Shown here: positions 50,901 through 62,344 of the stretch, piece by piece | How positions within the stretch are numbered: position 1 is the stretch's first letter | Layout of the letters: every line of letters starts with the position of its first letter | DNA from: Lumbricus rubellus | Taxonomy: Eukaryota; Annelida; Clitellata; Crassiclitellata; Lumbricidae | Reading direction: 5' to 3' | Assembly (NCBI GenBank): GCA_945859605.1 | Contig: OX243815.1 | Coordinates: 40,235,959-40,299,958, forward strand | Length of the DNA: 64,000 nucleotides | The notes under the pieces: generated by a model | The model's input: the letters and a program-made list of their open reading frames with translations, nothing else | Told to the model about the DNA's origin: nothing | Database searches by the model: none | Translations under genes and position numbers: made by a program

Positions 50901-52525
50901 CATTTGCTTTTGTCACCAAACAGCATAATTTTGGACTGTGACTGCAATCACAATTTATATAGCACCACATAAAGAGAAACTCCTCAGAGGCTCTCGTGTT
51001 CTGACAGCATAACCTAGCTATGCACAGTAAATATATTGTCCCTAGACTGGAGGAGATACCAATGGTAGGTAATAAGCTGTTCCGTGTAGTAGACACAACA
51101 ATCTTTCGTAGCACTCCAGGTGCTCACCTCTTTCTCAAGAAAGCTTGGCATGTGGAGATTTGGAGATGCCTCTTTCTTCAGCGTTGGTGCAAGAAACAGT
51201 TCCGCCTACAACCAGAAAAACAAAATTGTTAGAATGTTCCAGAAGATAGAAACTGATGCGTGTGGGCAATAAACAACTTTGAAAGTTGTCAGCATTAATT
51301 GTTTCAAAACTGTTATTAAAGCAGCAACTTTTTAAAGGCTTCAGTCGCTTCACTTAAAGATACAAAGTAATTTGAACAGAAGTGAAGAGTGACTGAAGTT
51401 TGTTAAATTTACACATTCTGAACTATAGTTATGCAACAAGGTGCCCATAGAAATGTTGTTCAGTGACTTTGCTTAAGCCCATAATTACAAGATAAGTGTT
51501 GTGTATAACTTGTCATTGTTGCAACTTTTCATGTCTCTTACTACAAACTGACCAAACAACTCAAATCAGAAGATGATAGTCTATCATTTTAGCACTGCCA
51601 ATTAGTCACAGGTTATTATGGGGCGTAGTGGTGGGTTCAGTGCCCTGGAGCTGGAGGGTTCCAGGTTCGAATCCATCTCAAGCCCCCGCGTAGGGACCTT
51701 GAGCAAGTCCTTCACTCGCAATTATTCGTGCTCTTCGACGTGAAACTCTAAACTCCACGCTGTAGTTTGGAGTGCCTCTGAGTAAATAGCTTGAAGGGCG
51801 CTACAGCAAATGCAAAAAATAAATAATATAGTATGTCATTTCAGTTTCAAATCATAATTTTAATGTCAACATAAATAGTTCGCACACACAAGAATCATAC
51901 ACATAAAGAACTCATTATCCAGGTTTCTGGTTAAGCTCCTTTTTTGTTGAATAGCATTTTAAATGGTCGTTTGCTGTGATTTAAAACCCTATTCTAAGTT
52001 ATAAATGCTTCAGGAGATGTCACCATTTTGTAGCGAATTATAAACTACCAGAACACCCATTCCATAAAAGGCACGTCTTTCTTTTTTCATTCATGATGAT
52101 GATGAAGCGATGGGCCATAATGATGGAACAATAAGGAACGTTAAAGTAATAGATTACTCAGAAGAGGTCGTCTCATTAAGAAAAATGCAAGGTTTCAGCT
52201 CATCAGTTGATATACGGAGTTTAGATTGCTATAGCTGGTTTAGAATACCCTCGTAGATACTGCTCAAACTCACTGGGTCTACTTTGTCCCAGCTGTTATA
52301 TTTCCCCATGAAATCAAGACTCATGACATGACCACAGACGGAGGTAAACTTGAAACGTGTCTGCTCCCCGGTCGGGGGAAACCGGCCGTTCCACTCGTGC
52401 ACGGAGCAGGCACCATTGAAGCCCTTTCGAGAGTTGACTTGGCCTTTGCCCAAAATCTTCGCCAAAGACGCAGCCAAAGATGGCTTCTCGGCTACCATTA
52501 ATACAGTCCGCATTTTCTCTGACAA
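35947..52525 (-). CDS. TOP3B: DNA topoisomerase 3-beta (TOP3B), complete, 16 exons
   Basis: Exons on minus: 52525-52274, 51205-51128, 50460-50347, 49142-48975, 48324-48190, 47505-47393, 46569-46478, 45121-45013, 42600-42396, 41738-41556, 41161-40952, 39981-39764, 38918-38738, 37899-37700, 37231-37129, 36183-35947. All joins are GT-AG and in phase: 865 residues against about 862 in human. The TOPRIM domain has VAEKPSLA and the acidic WLDCDKEGE triad (D122, D124, E126). The catalytic tyrosine is in [10 protein letters not shown] (about Tyr339). Four-cysteine zinc motifs follow ([36 protein letters not shown]), then an RGG/GRG box and [15 protein letters not shown]3B is a type IA enzyme that relaxes DNA and RNA, usually with TDRD3. 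ATGs at 52525 and 52513 are both possible; the second matches the usual MKTVLM-type start. Introns hold many mobile elements; coding is intact. Confidence 0.97.
36291..36485. repeat. 20-bp tandem repeat, about 9.7 copies, in last TOP3B intron
   Basis: The unit acattattcatactcaacat is nearly perfect; an acg variant alternates with aca copies. It lies about 110 bp from the acceptor of the final exon. Confidence 0.95.
36550..36635 (+). repeat. LINE/SINE 3'-tail fragment
   Basis: gccgagagcacttctcaaaa, then accttgaagaggcgctatat and an A-rich (aaata)n tail. Confidence 0.6.
39458..39540. mobile_element. Truncated hAT-like terminus
   Basis: ccaggggcggatccaggggt is the kind of end seen on many hAT elements (CAGGGGCGGATCCAGG). 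The partner end was not found. Confidence 0.35.
40685..40914 (+). mobile_element. tRNA-derived SINE (main family)
   Basis: tggggtgcggtggcgtaacg (A box), ggttcgaatcc B box at about 40738, ccttgggcaagtcctttact, cagcgtttcggcatgaaact, and the 3' end gagcgcctctgagtagcggt with ggaagaggcgctataacaag and (acaa)n. It is inserted just 3' of TOP3B exon 11. Confidence 0.9.
42108..42323 (-). mobile_element. tRNA-derived SINE (main family)
   Basis: The reverse complement gives the full family order from gcggtagtgtagtggtggcg through a B box (ggttcgaatcc variant) to gcgctatcacaagtgcacat. It lies in an intron of TOP3B, about 70 bp from exon 9. Confidence 0.88.
42620..42690 (+). repeat. LINE/SINE 3'-tail fragment
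   Basis: actgggagcacttctgagta, then tgaaggcgcgctatgtaaaa and (taa)n. It abuts TOP3B exon 9. Confidence 0.6.
42747..43746 (+). mobile_element. Tc1/mariner-type transposon, internally deleted, about 1 kb
   Basis: The ends agggtgtccaataagttcgt and aactttctggacaccct are inverted repeats that continue through gaacgattttgct. Plus-strand frames give a helix-turn-helix N-terminus ([49 protein letters not shown]) broken by one stop at 43072. A junction at about 43385 then jumps to the last catalytic block ([19 protein letters not shown], then [10 protein letters not shown]). The first and second acidic residues are missing through deletion, so it is inactive. Confidence 0.85.
43770..43835 (-). repeat. 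LINE/SINE 3'-tail fragment, inverse orientation
   Basis: gtttttatatagcacctctt with a downstream acgtgctccaagt is the reverse of the common 3' module. Confidence 0.55.
43850..44706 (+). mobile_element. 5'-truncated CR1/L2/Jockey-type LINE with RT C-terminus and 3' tail
   Basis: The frame [14 protein letters not shown], one stop, [13 protein letters not shown] continues as an intact 236-codon frame to 44661: [76 protein letters not shown]. These are the thumb and C-terminal signatures of CR1/L2/Jockey-like reverse transcriptases. The 3' end is gggagcgcctctgagtagag, cttgaagaggcgctatataa and (gatagata)n. Only one stop interrupts it, so it is a fairly young insertion. The same 3' module ends the SINEs in this window. 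Confidence 0.9.
45415..46073. mobile_element. hAT element, 659 bp, with exact 8-bp target duplication
   Basis: The ends cagtgattcccaac and gttgggaatcactg are perfect inverted repeats. The target duplication acatagct is at 45407-45414 and 46074-46081. Subterminal sequence is rich in ggcacact/agtgtgcc words. No transposase frame, so it is non-autonomous. It lies in a TOP3B intron. Confidence 0.93.
46334..46452 (+). mobile_element. SINE 3' half (main family), 5'-truncated
   Basis: It begins within the body (cagcgctttggcatgaaact) and runs to cttgaaggggcgctataaca and a (caaa)n tail. The tRNA-like half is missing. Confidence 0.85.
47690..47775 (-). repeat. LINE/SINE 3'-tail fragment, inverse orientation
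   Basis: (ctat)n then aatttatatagcaccacatc, aaggtatctattcagaggtg and ctctgacccaggc, the reverse complement of the LINE 3' end. Confidence 0.7.
48870..48945 (+). repeat. LINE/SINE 3'-tail fragment
   Basis: aactgggagcacctctgaat, cttgaaaagccgctatataa, then a degenerate (gaac)n tail. It abuts TOP3B exon 4. Confidence 0.65.
49312..50170. mobile_element. hAT-like element, 859 bp, with 7/8-bp target duplication and a protein-like core
   Basis: The ends agggcccccagaaatt and aatttctggggggcct are inverted repeats with one mismatch. The flanks are cattggat (49304-49311) and aattggat (50171-50178). Subterminal regions are dense in ttgcgcaa and gcgcaattt words. At 49527 a short frame ATGGCGGCCGCC... reads [19 protein letters not shown] and then stops; at 49650-49785 [20 protein letters not shown] reads on in another frame. 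It lies in a TOP3B intron. Confidence 0.85.
50945..51010 (-). repeat. LINE/SINE 3'-tail fragment, inverse orientation
   Basis: caatttatatagcaccacat and actcctcagaggctctcgtg, a diverged reverse copy of the common 3' module. Confidence 0.5.
51620..51825 (+). mobile_element. tRNA-derived SINE (main family), diverged
   Basis: ggggcgtagtggtgggttca, B box ggttcgaatcc at about 51664, accttgagcaagtccttcac, tgcctctgagtaaatagctt, gaagggcgctacagcaaa and an A-rich tail. It is in the first intron of TOP3B. Confidence 0.85.
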
Positions 52526-55059
52526 AACTTTATATAACTACTATTCGGTGCTTTTATATTTTAATGAGAAAAGTCTGCCATTAACAAATATTGTTGTCAA
52601 CAAAACTTAAAGTGACACGCCCAAAATAATAGCCCAAGATCAAAACAAGCCACGAAAGTAAGTGCGTTCGTCTAGAACTAGATAGGCAAAAATTTCGTAT
52701 ACGGAGACAAGCGTTCAAAATTAAATTAACTTGTGTATTATGGGGGAAAAGATTGTTTGAAAGAGATTGTAAACTAAATGTTTATTTACAGGTTCATTTT
52801 CATGCCACGCTAACGACTGTTTGGTGAATGAAAGATTTGTGCTTACCTTTTCAGTGCTACCACAGTATAAATAATTATTTATACTGTGGTGCTACGTAGG
52901 CTACAGAACTTCAATGCGAACTTCGTAGCTATGTAGGCCTAATTAAGGAGGCATTATCAAATTTCAGTTGTATTGTATAATAAAAGATAAATCTACGTGC
53001 TTTTCATTCATAACATAAAATTTGAAATAAGCACAACTCCGAGTTCCTAATAATCTGGCTCACTCAACCATTGCTTGTTCAACCATATTCGGTTTTTATT
53101 GCTTTGGACAAATCATACAACCAAAGATATTAGTCTTAACGGTAGTATTTCCTCATCTCTCTTGCATCAAATTCTGCCTGGGAGTGCTTCTAACACTCTT
53201 TTGCTGAGAGAAGAACTTTATAAATGGTCGTATACAATACAATACTCACTCATTTGAATAATGAATACTATATTATTATAGACTCTCGCTAGATCACTTG
53301 AGAACTGACATTTCTCTTCTAATCAGTCTTCAAGAACCTGACGATGCGTTCTTGAATACGCCCATGCCTTGTGCCCAGCATTAATTATTATTAAGCAGTA
53401 CTATAAACTTATGAGCTTACGATTAATTTGAACCAGTTCATCACAGACTACACCATTAACATAATTTTATTTGAAAAAAATACAAGGATCATTTAAATAC
53501 TTTCTGGATCTATTCCCACAAATCTCTTTCTCTCTCTCTGGCCATCTGTTCAATTGCCTATATGTCTTCCGTCCCTCTCTCTGGTTGGTTCTGTTCTGTC
53601 TATCTGCCATATTCGTCTCTTTCTCTCTGTCTGTCTCCCTCTATGTCTATCTGTCCAGAAAACATGGTTAATTCTATATTCTCTCTGCACTGGGCATGCT
53701 AATGAATGGCTACTGTTGTGAACGGTGCTGCATAAATTACTAATTGCATTTACATTTTACTACACAAAAATACTAGAAGACTGGAAGTTAACAAACAACA
53801 TAATTTAATAAGACGACTTAAACTAGCAATATAACTTTCTTATACAGATTAAAATGCAAAAAAGAAGTGCCTGGACGCACCCCCCCATCATTCCAGGTTG
53901 TGCTGGCTGGCATTCATATTTAAAAAAGTGCCTGGACACCTTACCAACCAGCCACACATTGAACCCTGCTCTTATAAGCCTAAAGCTCTACTCATGTTCT
54001 TATATAAATTTATTACTATAACCAAACATCAGTTTTTTCTTGCATCAACATACTTAGGAAGTTCATCTAGTACATCACAAAGCTATATAGCCTAATGACA
54101 AGACATTGATCATCATTCAAATACGCACTGCAACAAAATGTATGATGACTCTTTCCATAGTGACTTATAAAAGTACAGTGACTACTTTAGAAATTAAAAT
54201 CTCCACACTTCATTATAAGGCAGCCAATCACCTACCCTGTCTCCTACCATGCCCCAAGCCGCATTATGCAGTCTCAAAAAAGAAACACATGCAATTGGAG
54301 TGGTTTCCACTTTCCAGTTAAACAAGAGCAGTCGCTTTTAACCATTTAATGACAGGCATGTAATAAATACATCATGAAACCAATGCAGCTCAATGTTAAA
54401 GGGTTAAGCCAACCCCTACCCCCCAAGAGGTACAGTTCAGCATACATGTGCTACCTTCATTTTCTTAGCCTCAGCATACAAGAACATCACTTGTTCCTTT
54501 GCTCATTCCGGATCCTAGGAATTGAAGTTCTGCCCTGTTTCTGTTTCAAAAAGATAATATTATCTTTTATCAACATTATCATCTCACATTACGGTGTGAC
54601 CATGCACGCGTTACAAATTAATTTGATAATAATAATAATAATCTCAATTAATTCACTTATTCATTAACACTGAGCATTTATAGCGTCCATTAACCCTTTA
54701 CCCATTTGCCCCGAGAATATCCGCTGTAAACATGGGCTTAATGGGAAAAATGAACGAGTAAAGGGTTAAGACATCTGCTGAAACCTGATTGAACCAGCTC
54801 AGACGTACCAAAAGAAAATAGCTTTCAAGTGTTAACAAGCAAGAAGTACGTGAAACATAACGAGCTTCTGGAACGACTACAATTCAAACAGGAACAAACA
54901 GCTTGAGAACTCGAAGTAGAAACGGCAGCCAACACATGGATGCCTAAATGCAGAGTACGAGCGATCGCCTTTGTCAGAATGAACATGGAGATCGAGAGAA
55001 AAGCAATTCCATGACGTTGGTAGAAACCACTGAACTGCACAACGATGTGATGGATAATG
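52526..55059. other. Intergenic DNA between TOP3B and PIGX
   Basis: Apart from the palindrome and a LINE-type tail near 53170-53225 (tgggagtgcttctaacactc), no gene is supported. 53520-53650 is CT-rich microsatellite. Confidence 0.4.
52859..52890. promoter_or_regulatory. 32-bp perfect palindrome upstream of TOP3B
   Basis: accacagtataaataa and ttatttatactgtggt are perfect inverted repeats with no spacer, about 335-365 bp before the TOP3B start. The embedded tataaata words could act in either direction. Its function is unknown. Confidence 0.45.
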
Positions 55060-58000
55060 TTAACTGTTCTTCTTAACTTCAGCTGTGCTGCCTGGAACCG
55101 TGCTGCTTGGAACCGTGCTGCTTGGAACCGTGCTGCTTGGAACTGTGCTGTTTGGAACTGTGCTGCTTGGAACTGTGCTGCTTGGAACCGTGCTGTTTGG
55201 AACTGTGCTGCCTGGAACTGTGTTTCTTATGCTGAGGAAAAATTTGACACAGAATGCAACAGTGGAAATGGTAATGATGAGAAATGTCAAGAACGTGATC
55301 AATGGGAGGTGCAGCAGGTTACCAACAGGCACTTTGAAGCGCAGCGATTCCTACAAATAAAAGATCATTAATTATTTTAATAATTCTCTTATTTTCAAAT
55401 CATTGGCATAACATCATTGACAGAGTCAATTATGCATTTTCAACCGAATCCATTCATTGCATAATCCATATTATTATTATTATTATTTTTGACATTTTAT
55501 ATAGCGCACCTTCAAGGTATCTCCTTAGGAGCGCTCCCAGTCTTTAGCCAAACAGCCTTTGTAACGGGAAGAAGCTTATTTGCACGTACGCATAGGGGGG
55601 GGGGTTAACAAAATTATGGGTGTGTACACTGTACAGGGGAATGGAATAAAAAATGATTTTTTTCTTACGTAATATAAGGATGGCCCCTTCCGAAAATGCC
55701 CTGAACAATATTGCCTAAGTTGCAGATCCGTGTGAGCTTAAGTACTTCTAATAAATGAGTTGATTGATTGATTGACTGATTGATTGCATATATTCTGGAC
55801 TGACCTTTTGCATGGCGACCTAATTACGGCTTGGCTTTGGAGCGCCATCAACCGATGCCTTGTTCATTAGACACTGGCACAATAGAAGTTACTAATAACA
55901 ATGACTATTATTGATAAATTCTTTGACAATCAGAAATAACAGATGGTTACAGGTGGTATAATTAATTAATCGGGGTACGATTTCCAACCTCAGGAAAGGT
56001 ACACGAGATTTTCGTCCATGGGCAGCTTCTCGACGTTTTTTTCGAGCAAGGAGCCTGAGTTCTTTCAAAAGACTTCAGCCAATCGGCATCTAGAATTCAC
56101 AAAATCCAGAACAGCAGATGCAAACTGCAATCAATGTAAACGCATTGTTCGTGGTTTATCAAGTTATAGTTTAGATTCCTAAATAGTTGGTTAGACTCAT
56201 CGCAGTCACAAGAAATCACAAACACAAGGTTGCTTTTTACATCCAAAATGTTCTGGAAGCTTATTACATGCTGTCCATGGTGACTTAATAATGGCCCCTT
56301 TCATCACTCTGTGACAATGCAGAGCCGTTCGTTCTGTGGTTGTGGTACAACAACCTGGAATGCACTTCCCTTGACTATGCGACTGTTCTCAATTTCACAA
56401 ACTGTTGAAGACTGTTTTTTTGTTTGATCTCGGCCGGAAGTGCCTCTGAGTAGATACCTTGAAGGGCGCTATATAAATTTTGATTGATTGATTGAACATA
56501 ACAACATGAATTTAAGCCATGGTTAAAGCCATGTCACAAAACTGATCAGAAGTTTTGCTTGAACTACCCGATTGGAAAATACTACTGTTCAACGTGTAAG
56601 CTTCTAATCAAGATCCTTGCATACAAACTATTCACGTCAAGCATTTCCTAACAACATCAGATCATTAAATTTGTCTTCTGTAACTAGAATACAACTAATC
56701 AAACATATTTATCATTATGATGATTTTACTCTTGACTTGTTAAACAACGTGCAACAAAGTGTGGTTAGCAGTTGGCTTCAGTAAAGAATACATACTTATT
56801 TACTTACTTAAAAGAATGCAATAATTTTATCATTAAATGCGGTACATAATTAACCAAGATGCCTGGATTACTTCTTTTATACCTGGACGACATGCGACGT
56901 AGACCCCAGGTAGCGTCACCTCCACAGGTACGTGACTAAAGTCCTCAAAAGGGCTGTGGTATCTGACGTGCAGTGGCAAAGTGACATTTGACGAAAGCAC
57001 TGTTCCACGAAGCTCCAGTTGATGAAAGACGTAAAGTCTCAGAGGAGGTGATAGATACTCTGGCTTTTCCAAATCAATGTCAACATAAGTAAAGACCTAC
57101 ATACACACAAAGAATTGTACTTAGAGAAATGTGAAGTCAATTCCTGTGAAAAATCATTCTAACAATAATCTTCGTTTAATGGCTCAATCTGACAAACCGC
57201 AGAATGATTACAGGTACAGGTTATACGAAATACGGCCTACTATAGCATGACACGCAGGTCGGCTTTACAGAACTGGGTTCAGTGGCCTAAGTGCTGGATC
57301 ACTCCTGGTTCGGCCAAGCCAGAAGTGGGAAGGGCTATCTTATTTTCAGCAGAACCCGAGTCAAGCTACATAGCAGAACCTTCAGAAAGTTCTTACTTCG
57401 TCTAGTCCGAAAACTTCAAAAGCACCAATGAGTTCGGAATATTATTACATCGGTTAGATATATATTTTGGGACAAGACCTCGGTCAATCAGTTTATGGTT
57501 GTATACTATACAAAATCACTACAAATGCAAGACAACTTCCAAGGCAAGTCCAGTCGAAGGGCAAGAAGGGAGTTCGAGCAAATATGGGAAACAGCAGCCC
57601 ATGGAGGAAACAGGTCCAGGAAAAGATTAGCTTTAAGCGGAGAAAGCAAGAACAGACATTGCAGAGCAAACTTTGTATGAAGAGAGTTGTAGAGTTAGTA
57701 AGAGAAAACAGGTACATCTTGCACACGTATGTAAAAAAGTCCAGTCGAAAGCCAAGAAAGCAGTCTGAGATGTGGAAACAGCATACAGAGGAAATGATAT
57801 TGCACATAATAATTATTATATAGCCTGGAAAGATGTACATATTGCACATAATATTGCCGGGAAAGATTTACAGTACTACAATATTGCACATATATTGCTC
57901 AAATAAGTTTAATCAACCTTAAATCATTTAGTTGCTTCAGTTATCTCAGATTTCAATGTTCATGTGCTTGTTGTAAAAACAAAAGCATTTTAGTATGACA

Positions 58001-58980
58001 AGTTTATAACAATCAACATTAAAACCAGAAAATAAAGAATTTGTTAAACAAATGCCTTTCGTAATTTAAATCAGAGATCACCTTTGGACCACCAAACTCT
58101 TGAGCAGTTTCGATCTGATAAGGATCGATGTAGAAACTTGGTGATAAGTTTTCGATTAGAAGCATTTCACATTGCGCCTGCAGTCGCACATCCTTTCTTG
58201 CGGTGATTACCAGCTTTGTATTCAAGTCTCTGAAATGGAAAAAGCCAGACTGAATTCAGACACCTGTTAATTAACTGAATCTGTCTTTTAGCTATTGCAG
58301 CCATCCCGATCTTAATTATAGTCATCATCTTTACTGTGACTAAGGTCATAGTATCACAAGGAAAGCAATAAAGTATTAATTTTTTGCATGTTGGCTTTGA
58401 ATGCCTTTAGCTAAATGTGATGTTATGATGATACAAATGATAATAATACAGTACACGATGATGACGACGAAAACGATGTTTTGTAGGTAGTAGGCACACA
58501 AATGCCCATTATAGGCATTATATTACTCATAGGAGTTCTATATGGGGCTAAAATGGAATATATGGGTCCTGTAGGGCTCCGTGTTCACGATATGCTGGTA
58601 GGTGTAACATGTTCCCGAACTCCAAAACACCCAGTTAAGCTCCCAACTAAATTAAATTAGCTCAACTATAAACATTAATCGGTCTAGGTCTCTAGGATCT
58701 CAACTTTATAGAGTTAATTGCTAAAACCAAAGCATTTGGGGCCCGACAAATTTACAAGCGATAATATTTAGGTCGGAGTCACAGTTTAATCTCTTACATT
58801 ATATAAACGCAAGGCTATTAGTGCCTACCGGTGAAATCCATCACCCACCAACGACCTTTCTCCGCGACAAGTAATCTCTGGAATGGCCCACGATCCGCTG
58901 AGAGAGTCGCCAGCCCAGTCAGTAGCAGTAAACAAATGCCCGGCATATAACAAGATCGCAATCAAAGTTTTCCGTGCCAT
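55060..58980 (-). CDS. PIGX: PIG-X, GPI mannosyltransferase I subunit, complete, 5 exons
   Basis: Exons on minus: 58980-58829, 58229-58082, 57096-56872, 56054-55989, 55350-55060. GT-AG joins are in phase (2, 0, 0, 0): 293 residues. Residues 1-24 are a signal peptide (MARKTLIAILLYAGHLF). The lumenal domain follows PIG-X/PBN1: ERSLVGDGFHRDL, CEMLLIENLSPSFYIDPYQI, KPEYLSPPLRLYVF, NVTLPLHVRYHSPFEDF, GVYVACRPG, APCSKKTSRSCPW, then FKVPVGNLLHLPL and one membrane helix (about 209-234). PIG-X stabilises PIG-M, which adds the first mannose to the GPI precursor in the ER. The donor after exon 3 (GAA|gtaatc at 56872) was chosen because it gives the in-frame APC..CPW exon; a stronger-looking GT 11 bases upstream breaks the frame. 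After the helix there is an unusual tail of about 55 residues made of TVPSS-type repeats. Confidence 0.92.
55085..55222. repeat. 15-bp coding tandem repeat in PIGX exon 5
   Basis: About nine copies of gtgctgcttggaacc/t (plus strand), read on minus as the pentapeptide STVPS/N/G. Unit length is a multiple of three, so copy-number change keeps the frame. Confidence 0.93.
55490..55560 (-). repeat. LINE/SINE 3'-tail fragment, inverse orientation
   Basis: gacattttatatagcgcacc, ttcaaggtatctccttagga, gcgctcccagtctt. Confidence 0.7.
56425..56500 (+). repeat. LINE/SINE 3'-tail fragment with (gatt)n
   Basis: ggaagtgcctctgagtagat, cttgaagggcgctatataaa, then (tgattgat)n. The preceding 80 bases (tgtggttgtggtacaacaac, ctggaatgcacttcccttga) resemble the VWN.LP end of the LINE polymerase. 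Confidence 0.75.
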
Positions 58981-60156
58981 CAAATGCCGTCTGGTAACAG
59001 ATTTAATATATTCTTATTTTCATTTTACTAAAATCCTTGCCTTCGAAATTTATAATGCCAAAAGTTCGCTAATTAATACATTTAAAACTAATAACTAAAC
59101 AAGCTTTTAACCAGCGGCGGTTCGATTCTACGGATCATAATAATTATGGTTCGGGGTAAACGCAGAGTAATTTCTGACTCGATATTGGAACAAGAGCGAG
59201 TAGTTTTATTGGTATTTGGATCATTCTCATTTCTCGCAAATTTACATCAAATAAAATTAATAAAAGGCAGGCAAGTAGTGTTGGTCTGATTCAATCTGTT
59301 TCAATCATTTCTTAATGACGCCATTTGAATAACTTGCACTTCACACCCATGGTATTTCCAACTTGTTAGAGATGCTTGTTTAAAGCTGCAGCAAGACATT
59401 AATTTTTCATTAGCTTATGAGTCACTTTGTGTGCTTTGTTGTTTATTAAAGCCAAGATCAGTGTTTAATATTATAATAGGCATCTCTAATTGGGGGGAAG
59501 GGTTAAAATTTGAAATGGTAAATCCTTAGTTGCTGCCTTCACGAACTGTTATAATATTCATTCATTCATTCATTTGATCATTTCGTGAATTTATATAGCA
59601 CTTCTTCTTAATATACCATGATATCATTTACAACTATATGCCTATAATGATATTATTTAATATTATAATAATTATATGATGCCAAAGTATGATGCTATCA
59701 TATTAATATAAGGAGTATAATTTACTGTTAATATTAGTACAAATACTATTTTCGTGCAACCAAATGGCTTCTCTCAAGCGTTTTCTTTAAAATTTCAGAC
59801 TGACAATTTTTCAATGTTTTATTCCTTGAACACTATAAAAGTATAAATGCAATAATGCTTTTTTTCCCTCCCTCCTCCGAAACATTGATTCCTCCAGAGG
59901 ACTAGATCTAAGGTGTCTACACTAATATCTGCAATTGCTAGACGTTTTACGATGTTAGCAACAGCAAACATAATAATGCTGATCCTAGAAAAGACCATAA
60001 AAAGAAATTATTAATTACAAAAAACGAAAAGAATTAAGAATATAGCCTTAACTAATCACCGCAAAAACTACAACAAACAACATTGAACGAAGGTTTTTTA
60101 GTCTTTATTAATTATAAATTCTGAATTCCATATAATTATACATAATATATAATGAT

Positions 60157-60158
60157 AT

Positions 60159-60222
<64 letters not shown>
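60157..60222. repeat. (TA)n microsatellite
   Basis: About 33 TA units with a gatatag start. Confidence 0.95.
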
Positions 60223-60225
<3 letters not shown>

Positions 60226-61677
60226 CCATGTAAATAAATTTACCATACTTAATCACATATTTTTTCTTAAATATAGAATAACTGCATTACAAGAATCAAG
60301 TTAACGTGATATACATAACTACACATGTGACAACAATTTTAACATACAAAAAATATTTATAAAAAAGACAATTCTGTGGATAGTTTGAACTGCATCAATG
60401 GATGGTTTCAATTATGAAATGAGTTAATTTAAACACCAAACGGCATCATTAAAATGTACAAGAATCATTATACTGGAAGAATTTTCCTACAAAGATCCAA
60501 CCTGACTTGGAATTAAATGAAATTTTTTCTTTCAGCTGAAACTCATAATCTTATCAGCTAAAACAGATAATCTTATGTCAAACAATGTATAAATATAAGA
60601 TCTGAAACTATAAATTTTCATTTACAACAGCCATTCAGCTTAGAGAAACCAAGGATTATTATTCATTCTGGTTCGAATGTCCAAATTTGTATGTTTTTGG
60701 CTCATGCTATGTTCGTAAAGATTTGGTCTAGTGCATTTAAAAAAAGTTATTCAATTAACCCGTGTGACTAAAACTCAAAACAGTGAAAAGAATGTTTTCA
60801 GAATGTTTTTGAATGTTTTGAGAGAGTCACTAGGGCTCTAGACAGGTCACTTCACAACAACAGTGCTCACGCAATTTATGACTTCACACAATTACACGAC
60901 ACAATTACAGATGTTCATTAGATCAGCGCATCTCAAAGTAGTGGTCAGCGGACTGGTGCCATCGATTGCCTGTCGCAAAAAGAAACTTGACAAATCGCTT
61001 AATGCTTGTTACAGGATCACACATAGAAAAACGTAATTGCTGAAATTTTAAAACTAGTTCTATGTATGTTCTGTGTATTTTGTCCATTGGAAATCTCCAA
61101 AATGGAAAACCTCCCAGTTTTTTCTGGCTATGCTAATGATAGAGACGCATAGAATTGGTTAAGCATGCATATAAATACATATTTAACAAATTTAGGTGAC
61201 TGAAAAAGATTTTTAAAATAGAAATGAATTAATAAATTGGACACCACCGGTCCTCCTGCAGTGGAAACATTCCTGCAGGACCACGGCACTGAAAAGTGTG
61301 AGAAGCGCTGATTTAGATTGCCCATATACATGTATAGATAGAGTATATAATATATATATACATATACACGCAAACATTGTATATAATTATGTAAATATTA
61401 TGTATGTATAATTGTATATAATTATAGATATATATAGTTATATATATATATACTATATAATATATAATTACATAACACTCATGGAAGTGAACAACCAAAT
61501 TATAGAACTGTAGGCTATCAGCTGACGTTTTTGCCTCAACAAGTAGCCAATCAGAACTAAGAATCACAGATGTAACCACAACTCTCCTTTCCATCCAATC
61601 AGATTCAAGATTGCTTTAACACTTCTGTGTTAAAAAATATATTCAGCATTCAATGATCTTTTGCATGAAACATATGT

Positions 61678-61678
61678 C

Positions 61679-61714
<36 letters not shown>
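61678..61714. repeat. (AAT)n microsatellite
   Basis: About 12 uninterrupted aat triplets. Confidence 0.95.
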
Positions 61715-62344
61715 GGATGATAATAACGTGAATCAAATCCACATATGATCAGTGCCTGAGTGACAAATAACTATGACTACAACATCGTGAAATTAAATAC
61801 AAGCTGGAAAGAGGTACACAGTGCACTTAACATTATGAGTGAGATGCACAGACCAATTAGCAGACACCTTCAACCAGACACAAATGGAATGGCATCATAT
61901 GGTATCCAATTGGTCCACTGCATTTTACAAGTTAATTTAGTATTCGAGAAAAAAAACTGTTGGTTTAAGACAATAATAAAAAACAACATAAATTGTTATC
62001 ACTGAACACATACATTATATATATTATATAATATTGTATATATATATATATGCAAACATATAATGTATAATTGTATATGTATGTATTCACATTAATATAG
62101 TGCTCATTGTCTAAAGATTACCAAAATATTTAACACACTATGTTAAAGGGACTCGAGTTACTAAAGATATCTGATCTTATGAATATAAGCAGCTATAACA
62201 AATATATATAATATATAAAATACCCAGAATAACAAACTATTCAACGGAAAATGCCCAACTTGCAGTTCAAATCAACAGTGGGCTTTTCTGCACAGAAGGC
62301 ACGTAACCTAGAATTACTTCAACTACATCAGCAACTCAGAAGAT

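Noticed and set aside
57467..57823. Lys/Arg-rich plus-strand frame of 118 codons
   Set aside because: It lies in an intron of PIGX, contains an internal imperfect duplication and matches no family I recognise.
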